From NCBI GenBank assembly GCA_030674185.1, contig CM060312.1, positions 7,695,132 through 7,759,131 of the forward strand: a stretch of 64,000 nucleotides of DNA, in the 5' to 3' direction. Positions 60,209-64,000 of the stretch are shown in pieces. The notes under the pieces were generated by a model. That model saw only the letters and a list, made by a program, of their open reading frames with translations, was not told the origin of the DNA and searched no databases. This DNA comes from Monoplex corrugatus (taxonomy: Eukaryota > Mollusca > Gastropoda > Littorinimorpha > Ranellidae). The position numbers and the translations under genes are program-made. The first letter of the stretch is position 1, and every line of letters starts with the position of its first letter.

Positions 60209-61581
60209 TATCATTATATGTATAGAAAACAGGCCTAAATTACCTAAAACTGCTTTTGCACATCACATTTCCTTAAAGCTAAAAATGCACGTGCTACATG
60301 TACCCAATTAACAATCCTAAGAGAAAGTTGAGAATAGAAAACAACGCAAGCTCTTTCCAAAATATCAAAAGAGGAGTCAGACAGGGTTGTGTTTTGTCAC
60401 CAGATCTGTTTTCACTTTACAGGGAAAACATCATGAGAAACCTAGAAGAAGACCCTGGATTGGAGGGAAAATGATAAACAACATTTGATACGCAGATGAC
60501 ACCGTGCTAATTGCAGAAAGTGAAAGAGACCTACAAAACCTTGTGAATATATTACTAGAAATAGAAACCAAAGGTAAGGGGCTGGAACTAAACAGCAGGA
60601 AGACTGAAGTCATGGTGATCAGTAAAAAACATGAAATCCCCTCATGCAAAATAACAGCAAATGGCACAACCTTGACACAGGTTGATAAATTCAAATACCT
60701 GGGAACGATCATTTCATCAGACGGCAGATGCACATCAGAAATAACCGGCAGAATCGGCCAAGCCAAAACAGCATTCAAGAAGATCAAGATGACAGGCATT
60801 CTTACCAACAAATGCCTATCAATTAACATCAGGAAGAGAGTTCTTGAATGTTATATAGAACCAATACTGTTGTACGGATGTGAGGCGTGGACAATCAACA
60901 AACAAAGCCAGAACAAGATTGAGGCAGCTGACATGTGGTTTCTAAGAAGAATGTTGAGAGTTCCATGGACAGCAAAGAAAACAAATGAGACAGTCTTGAT
61001 GGAGGCAGACACAAGTAGATCACTCATAAGGAAGATTAGGAAAAGACAGGCAACATTTATAGGCCATTTTATGAGGAAGGGGGATTTGGAGTGCCTGGTC
61101 ACAACGGAAAAGCTGGACGGAAAGAGAGCACTGGGTAGACCCAGGGAGAAAATGCTGGATGGACTTGCAGAGTGGCTGGGGATGAGAGTGGGTGGGAGAG
61201 ATGCTAGGGGTAACAAGAGATAGAAACAGATGGAAGTCCATGATCGCCAACGTCATGCGCAGGGCACCTGATTATGATGATGAAGAGAAAGTATGAAAGG
61301 TTTTATGGAAAACATACAGGTGAATAGACCAGCAAGGCAGAAAATGACAGGAAGAAATGACAGAAAGCAAAGGAGCAAGGCAGAAACAAAGGGAGTGACA
61401 GAACAGAGGACATTTCTCGTACAGAACTTGTGAATCTTAAAAATGTATGACATCAATAACAACATTAAAAATTTTACCTTTCAACTTCATCATTTTTCTT
61501 CTTTCTTCCTCTGTTTCCTTTGGGTTTGGGTACAGTTGCAGCAGTGTCAACTTCTGTTTTAACTCGTCCATGCCTGCTCAT
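52774..61581 (-). CDS. TDG: G/T mismatch-specific thymine DNA glycosylase, complete, seven coding exons
   Basis: Exons: 61581-61478, 59885-59720, 59168-59099, 58610-58478, 56856-56774, 53994-53918, 53655-52774. All have GT-AG borders and phases join exactly to 1515 nt, 504 residues. The N-terminus is short and basic ([11 protein letters not shown]). The glycosylase core begins at [16 protein letters not shown]. It has the active-site loop IIGINPG (catalytic Asn about 94), [12 protein letters not shown] (103-114), [20 protein letters not shown] and the insertion loop [15 protein letters not shown] (intercalating Arg about 222). The C-terminal tail (~270 residues) is Ser/Pro/His-rich and holds three psi-K-x-E SUMOylation-type sites (AVKKENP, TVKKEAT, KIKSEPL). 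Family role: excision of T or U opposite G and of 5-formyl/5-carboxylcytosine, in the nucleus. Intron 5 contains the minisatellite repeating the exon 6 acceptor. An acceptor-like TTTGTGTAG near 61668 suggests an upstream 5' UTR exon. Confidence 0.95.
53727..53890. repeat. Degenerate (CA)n repeat in TDG intron 6
   Basis: Interrupted ACACACAAACACATAC-type sequence between exons 6 and 7. Confidence 0.9.
53985..55700 (-). repeat. 39/44-bp minisatellite repeating the TDG exon 6 splice acceptor
   Basis: About 40 tandem copies. On the minus strand each unit reads GTGTGTTTTAG/GTATCTATGAGGTCTT, then a short linker GTTAAGTT or GTTG, then GTGTACCT. The real exon 6 starts at 53994 with TTTTAG/GTATCTATGAAGTCTT, so the exon border itself is the last unit. 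Units are 39 bp (13 codons) or 44 bp depending on a 5-bp TTAAC-type insertion. Variants (ATAG/ACAG, AAC/AATTT) fall in blocks. Confidence 0.97.
55735..56010 (+). mobile_element. LINE C-terminal fragment, second RTE-like family
   Basis: Encodes (with a stop) [40 protein letters not shown] and [17 protein letters not shown]. This is the same family as the minus-strand piece at 38145. It lies in TDG intron 5 right after the minisatellite. The rest of the intron to 56773 is A-rich with CT tracts (56610-56730). Confidence 0.65.
57160..57226. repeat. Poly-C and (CA)n tract
   Basis: A run of about 14 C (57162-57172) followed by CA repeats, in TDG intron 4. Confidence 0.85.
57268..57500 (+). mobile_element. 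SINE with tRNA-like head and LINE-shared tail
   Basis: B-box-like GGTTTGAATCCAGG (57310), an A-run, then GTAGAAGGGCATCCAGGAGT and GACCTGGACGCGGCCCGG, down to TCTCCCCTGAGTTCC. The tail matches 10483-10610 at the end of the RLE LINE. It lies in TDG intron 4; the interval 57501-58269 shows nothing else. Confidence 0.7.
58270..58452. mobile_element. Family P elements (copy 8) in TDG intron 4
   Basis: Contains CCTTTGACTCCCTCAGCC, TTAACCCTCTGACTCCCACA, GGAAGCTAGTGGACAGG and two GAGTCAAAGGGT arms. Ends ~18 bp before the exon 4 splice donor. Confidence 0.65.
58865..58990. mobile_element. Single arm of the fold-back family
   Basis: CCAAAACAAGTGTGACTGCC, GTTCAAGCAAACAGGAACC and ACAACAAGACAAGATAGGC match, in inverse orientation, the right arm of the element at 49886-50220. 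Confidence 0.6.
60050..61440 (-). repeat. Family M copy (5) split by a LINE
   Basis: Minus-strand family M sequence at about 60050-60328 (with a (TA)n at 60188-60210) and 61283-61440. It is interrupted by LINE copy F. It lies in TDG intron 1. Confidence 0.65.
60329..61282 (+). mobile_element. RTE-like LINE copy F with 10-bp target-site duplication
   Basis: The RT fragment runs from [16 protein letters not shown] to the standard 3' end ([16 protein letters not shown], (ATGATG) tail). AAGAGAAAGT flanks both ends (60319-60328, 61283-61292). The frame is open from about 60489 to 61222 ([14 protein letters not shown] onward). A TGA at 60486 replaces the CGA of copy D, consistent with CpG decay. 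It sits antisense to TDG. Confidence 0.92.
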
Positions 61582-61684
61582 CTTAGTTTTTACTTGGGTC
61601 AGTACAGACTGATCCAATCTCACGTCCAGTAAAATCTCTTATGGTGATCTTCAGATAATTTCACTGCCCTACACAAAGCAGTAT

Positions 61685-62057
61685 TATCAAATCAGTAAAT
61701 GTATAGTCAACACGGAGAAACTACCTCACAAAACATTATTAAATCAGTATCAGTAAATGTATAATCAACATGAAGAAACTACCACACAAAAAATATTATT
61801 AAATCAGTAAATGTATAATCAACATGAAGAAACTACCACACAAAACATATTATTAAATCAGTAAATGTATAATCAACATGGAAAAACTACCACACAAAAC
61901 AATATTATTAAATCAGTAAATGTAGAGCAACATGAAAAAACTATCACACAGAACAATATTATCAAATCAGTAAATGTATAATCAACATGGAAAAACTACA
62001 ACACAAAACAATATTATTAATCAGTAAATGTATAGTCAACATGGAAAAACTACACTA
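61685..62057. repeat. ~58-bp tandem repeat, about 6-7 copies
   Basis: Units share AAATCAGTAAATGTATAATC, AACATGAAGAAACTACC and ACACAAAACAATATTATT. It lies 5' of TDG exon 1 on the minus strand, so in or near the TDG promoter or first intron. The interval 62058-62332 is otherwise featureless. Confidence 0.92.
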
Positions 62058-62332
62058 TTACTATATTTATTTAAACTATATTTGACCCATTTTCATAAAA
62101 GGATGGATTAACTATGTGAAACTTAGGCTGCTCGCTAAGGGGACAGTGCAATGTCACAGTGCAGTACCATTTTTTTTGTCAGTGTGAATTGCTATGTGTC
62201 TTTGAAAGTGGATTTTTCCTGTTCAATATATCGGTACAACTGCTGTTGCTTTGAATTTTTCAATAAACACAATGACTGAATAAGCGCATGGTGCACAAAG
62301 GACATCACTTTATCTTTTGCTGTCATCAGGAG

Positions 62333-64000
62333 AGTGTACAGTAATATACTCTGGTGGAAACTCATATGAAAGAGGAGTAGGCATCGTAATGGACAGGGAC
62401 AAATCAAAAGCAGTTAGGGGATAATGGGCTGTGTCTGATAGAGTTTTGCTGGTTAAATTGGGTGGCAGGCCATTTGATGTCAACATCATTCAGGTGTATG
62501 CACCAACATCCGCAAGTACTCAAGAAGACATTGACAACTTCTACAAAGTATTAGAGATGGCCAAGGCCCAATGTAAATCACAAAAAATTACAACAATAAT
62601 GGGAAATTTTAATGCTAAAGTGGGACGGGATAGTGTGAAGGATATACTTGGACCTCATGGCCTTGGTACACAAAATGAAAGGGGAGGGAAACTTGTAGAA
62701 TGGGCACAGATGAATGAGTACATAGTAGGAAACACCTGGTTTGAGCAGCCTAATAGAGGAAAATGGACTTGGACGAGTCCAGGAGATAATACCAAAAATC
62801 AGATTGACTATATCCTGATAAATAAAAGACTTAGAAATTCTTTACTGTCAGCAAAAACACTACCAGGCGCAGACTGCAACAGTGACCACAATCCTGTAGT
62901 GGGAAGATTTAGGCTGAAATTAAGGAAAGGAAACAGACCAAAAGCAACATCAAACTAAATCTTGGACTCTTAAAGACAGATGAAGTGATATGTGAAAAAT
63001 ATAATGTACATGTTCAAAACAAATTCAGTGCTCTGGAAGACGTTGGTGACAGTGAAGAACATTGGACAAATTTGAGAAATTCGATAAATGAAGCTTGTGA
63101 AGAAATCCCTAAAGTAGACAGAAAAGCAAAAAAAGAATGGATGACAAAAGAAATTTTAGGTTTGATGGAGGAATGGAGGAAGGCAAAGAGAAACGAGGAG
63201 ATATACAGGAAGATAAACAAAGAAATCAGGAATAGGTGCAATGAAGCTAAGGAAGCTTGGCTGAAAACAAAATGCAAAGAAATAGAAGACAGACACAAAA
63301 CGGATTCTCAGGGTATGTACAGACGAATTGAAGAAATTGTCCACAGGAAAAACACATGCACATCAACTGGTTGCCTAAAATCAAAAGATGATATGCTTAT
63401 CATGGAAAAAGACAAAATATTAGACAGATGGAGAGAGTATATTAAAGATCTTTTTGAAGATGACAGAAACGAAGAACACATTATAAGAAAGAACATTGAA
63501 GGACCACCCTATAATGAAAGATGAAGTTAAAGCAGCACTGAAAAAGATGAAACCAGGAAAAGCCCCAGGACCAAACAACATTACTACAGAGATGATTGAA
63601 GCCCTGAAGGAATTTGGTATTGAAAAAATAACAGTCCTCCTAAATGAAATTTATGACACTGGAAAAATCCCCAAAATATGTCAAAATCAATTTTCATTGC
63701 ACTTCCAAAAAAGACAGGGGCTATAGAATGCAAACTCCATCGCACACTCAGCTTGATGAGTCATGTAACAAAAATCCTATTAAGAATAATCATGATGAGG
63801 ACAAGGAATAGAATCAAAAGAGAAATAGCAGAAGAACAGTGTGGATTTGCGGACGGGAAAGGAACTATTAATGCCATATATACATCCTAAGAACTATCAT
63901 AGAGAGGTCATTGAGATGACTAAGGATTCATATTTATGCTTTGTTGATTATACTAAGGCTTTCGATCGGGTAAGACATGAAGAATTGATCAACCAACTAG
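62333..64000 (+). pseudogene. RTE-like LINE 5' part: endonuclease and start of RT (copy G, runs off the window)
   Basis: The APE-type endonuclease part shows YSGGNSYERGVGIVMD, VNIIQVYAPTS, IMGNFNAKVGRD, QIDYILINKRL and GADCNSDHNPVVG. A linker with basic, helical sequence follows, then RT from MKPGKAPGPNNITTEMI. Breaks: an in-frame TAA at 62422, a frame change near 62940, another near 63510-63530, another near 63690, and one near 63885. The endonuclease resembles RTE/BovB elements. The copy continues beyond 64000 at AFDRVRHEELINQL. It supplies the 5' half missing from copies A-F. Confidence 0.88.

Overview
The window is eukaryotic, almost certainly an invertebrate animal and probably a marine mollusc (gastropod). 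Three spliced genes encode proteins of ordinary animal families (UBXN6, an ACP7-type purple acid phosphatase, TDG), with GT-AG introns. About two thirds of the DNA is transposon debris and tandem repeat. One tRNA-derived SINE (about 2490-2740 and 34075-34235) resembles a family I associate with caenogastropod snails. That placement is recognition, not a search result.

Layout. 68-5125 (minus): UBXN6, complete, three coding exons. 5320-7620: an orphan exon-like ORF, then a 1.15-kb minisatellite whose every unit carries a 5' splice-site consensus on the minus strand. 7620-10925: an older interspersed repeat split by a frameshifted retrotransposon with a restriction-like endonuclease. 11320-17100: remains of a Ty3-type LTR retrotransposon with a likely 3' LTR. 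17250-17610: a small two-helix membrane ORF. 18267-18882: a second Ty3 remnant. 19229-26522: stacked insertions (RTE-like LINE, split by a CR1/L2-like LINE fragment and a 4.8-kb non-coding element bounded by 0.85-kb direct repeats). 27600-33726 (plus): the phosphatase, two exons around a 4.5-kb repeat-filled intron, with one frame break. 33727-52770: no convincing gene; tandem arrays (including a 2.9-kb array of a 31-bp unit), MITE-like palindromes, SINE and LINE pieces and a fold-back element. 52774-61581 (minus): thymine DNA glycosylase, complete, seven coding exons. 62333-64000: a decayed RTE-like LINE running off the window.

The main discovery is in TDG intron 5. About 40 tandem copies of a 39/44-bp unit each contain the 3' splice site of exon 6 plus its first ~16 nt, so the real acceptor is simply the last of a long series. 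Together with the splice-donor array at 5580-6731, the window holds two minisatellites built from splice signals on the minus strand.

The three genes are not functionally linked: UBXN6 is a p97/VCP cofactor, the phosphatase a secretory-pathway metallo-phosphoesterase, and TDG a nuclear base-excision-repair enzyme. Nothing suggests an operon or cluster. The rest shows mobile elements landing in one another and short motifs being amplified.
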